A DNA stretch of 6,535 bases. It comes from Treponema sp. GTDB lineage: Bacteria; Spirochaetota; Spirochaetia; Treponematales; Treponemataceae. Of this stretch, positions 5,487-6,535 are shown one piece after another. Made by a program: the position numbers and the translations under genes. How positions within the stretch are numbered: the stretch's first letter is position 1; every line of letters starts with the position of its first letter. Location: assembly GCA_016293645.1 (NCBI GenBank), contig JAEDDW010000091.1, forward strand, positions 1 through 6,535, given 5' to 3'. Under the pieces are notes generated by a model. The model saw only the letters and a list, made by a program, of their open reading frames with translations. It was not told the DNA's origin and ran no database searches.

Positions 5487-6535
5487 ATGGCGAAATACAA
5501 TTATGATCTTGAAAAGCAGCATGCAAAGGGAAAGCTTCATGCTATCGAAAGAATCAATGCCCTCTGCGACAAGGATTCATTCAATGAAATCTACTCAGGA
5601 GCACGCCACACATGCACAAGCTTTGGAATGGACAAAAAGGAAATTCCATACGATGGCGTAATCACTGGTTTTGGAAAAATCAACGGAAAGAAAGTTGCAG
5701 TATACGCACAGGATTTTACAGTTCAGGGAGGATCCCTCGGTAAGGTTCACGGACAGAAAATTGCTGAACTCATCGAAATGGCTATCAAGGCAAAGTGCCC
5801 TGTAATCGGTGTAAATGATTCGGGTGGAGCACGTATCCAGGAAGGTGTTGATGCCCTCTGCGGTTATGGCGACCTCTTCTACCAGAACGTTCGCGCTTCA
5901 GGTGCTGTTCCACAGATCTCAATCATCGCTGGTCCTTGTGCAGGCGGTGCAGTTTATTCACCAGGACTTACTGACTTCATTTTTGCAATCGATTCAATCA
6001 GCCAGATGTTCATTACAGGTCCTAAGGTTGTAAAGTCGGTTATGTTCATGGACATTTCTGCAGAAGATCTTGGTGGAGCTTCAATCCACTCACAGAAGTC
6101 TGGAGTTGCACACTACCGCTGCACATCAGAAAAAGAATGCTACGAAAAGGTACGCAGGCTTTTGGACTACATTCCGCACTACTACGGTGAAGAAATCGTT
6201 GCAGATCCAAAATTCAAGTTTGACGAAAAGAAGAATGCAAAGAAAATCGGCGAAATTATTCCTGAAGAATCAAAAAAGCCATACAACATGCACGATGTAA
6301 TCAACTGCGTTGTTGACGAAGACAGTTTCTTTGAAGTAATGGAAGAATTTGCCATTTGCGCCATTACTGGATTTGCAAAGATTGAAGGAAAATCTGTCGG
6401 CATCATTGCAAACAACCCGGGCGGAATGGGTGGAATCCTCAACTGCGATGCTTCCGACAAGATTGCACGCTTTGTACGCTACTGCGATGCTTACAATGTT
6501 CCTATCGTAAACTTTGTTGACGTACCGGGATTCAT
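5487..6535 (+). CDS. Biotin-dependent acyl-CoA carboxyltransferase, beta/alpha subunit (PccB/MmdA/12S family), 3' end missing
   Basis: The first 349 residues of an enzyme that transfers a carboxyl group between carboxybiotin and an acyl-CoA; the family is about 510-520 residues, so roughly the last third is outside the window. The N-terminal crotonase-like domain shows FTVQGGSLGKVHGQKI (77-92), NDSGGARIQEGVDALCGYGD (110-129) and the first oxyanion-hole loop GPCAGGAVYSPGLTDF (149-164). The second domain begins about 265-300, with IIANNPGG (306-313), SDKIARFVRYCDAYNVP (323-339) and FVDVPGF (343-349). The usual AGCLD motif of the second domain reads GGILN (315-319). The sequence alone cannot decide between a propionyl/acetyl-CoA carboxylase and a sodium-pumping methylmalonyl-CoA decarboxylase; downstream genes (OadG/biotin-carrier/membrane subunit, or biotin carboxylase) would tell. 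It is cytoplasmic. It has its own promoter with a palindromic operator and a clear Shine-Dalgarno. Confidence 0.95.
   Translation, partial: MAKYNYDLEKQHAKGKLHAIERINALCDKDSFNEIYSGARHTCTSFGMDKKEIPYDGVITGFGKINGKKVAVYAQDFTVQGGSLGKVHGQKIAELIEMAIKAKCPVIGVNDSGGARIQEGVDALCGYGDLFYQNVRASGAVPQISIIAGPCAGGAVYSPGLTDFIFAIDSISQMFITGPKVVKSVMFMDISAEDLGGASIHSQKSGVAHYRCTSEKECYEKVRRLLDYIPHYYGEEIVADPKFKFDEKKNAKKIGEIIPEESKKPYNMHDVINCVVDEDSFFEVMEEFAICAITGFAKIEGKSVGIIANNPGGMGGILNCDASDKIARFVRYCDAYNVPIVNFVDVPGF

Overview
The window looks like chromosomal DNA from a host-associated spirochaete, most likely a Treponema. That is an inference from protein style, AT-rich promoters and moderate GC; I recognise no marker that fixes the species. 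It holds five protein genes (one cut by the right edge) and no RNA gene, CRISPR array, insertion sequence or other sign of a mobile element.

Layout. (1) 72-2030 (+): a full-length ABC-F ATPase of the Uup type, with two ABC domains and the C-terminal coiled-coil domain. Its terminator (2089-2127) lies inside the 3' end of the convergent next gene. (2) 2047-2979 (-): a LysR-type transcriptional regulator. (3) 2988-3596 (-): a small membrane-anchored DUF4230 protein, 8 bases upstream of the LysR gene and almost certainly co-transcribed with it. (4) 3696-5285 (+): a 529-residue single-pass membrane protein, divergent from the DUF4230-LysR pair across a 99-base intergenic region. Its cytoplasmic part resembles a protein-kinase fold that has lost the catalytic residues, and its other part is probably periplasmic. 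(5) 5487 to the window edge (+): the first 349 residues of a biotin-dependent carboxyltransferase (PccB/MmdA/12S family), behind a strong sigma70-like promoter. The -35 of that promoter is overlapped by a perfect 13-base inverted repeat.

How it may work together. The divergent block in the middle (LysR regulator, DUF4230 anchor, pseudokinase-like receptor) is the least familiar part and could be one regulatory or envelope unit. A 9-base inverted repeat over the -10 of the pseudokinase-like gene is a possible regulator site. The carboxyltransferase belongs to acyl-CoA or decarboxylation metabolism and seems separately controlled. The ABC-F gene and the DUF4230 gene both lack a Shine-Dalgarno and have a -10-like hexamer only 6-7 bases before the ATG, suggesting leaderless mRNAs; genes 4 and 5 have ordinary Shine-Dalgarno sites. 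Domain and motif calls come from reading the sequence, with no database search.
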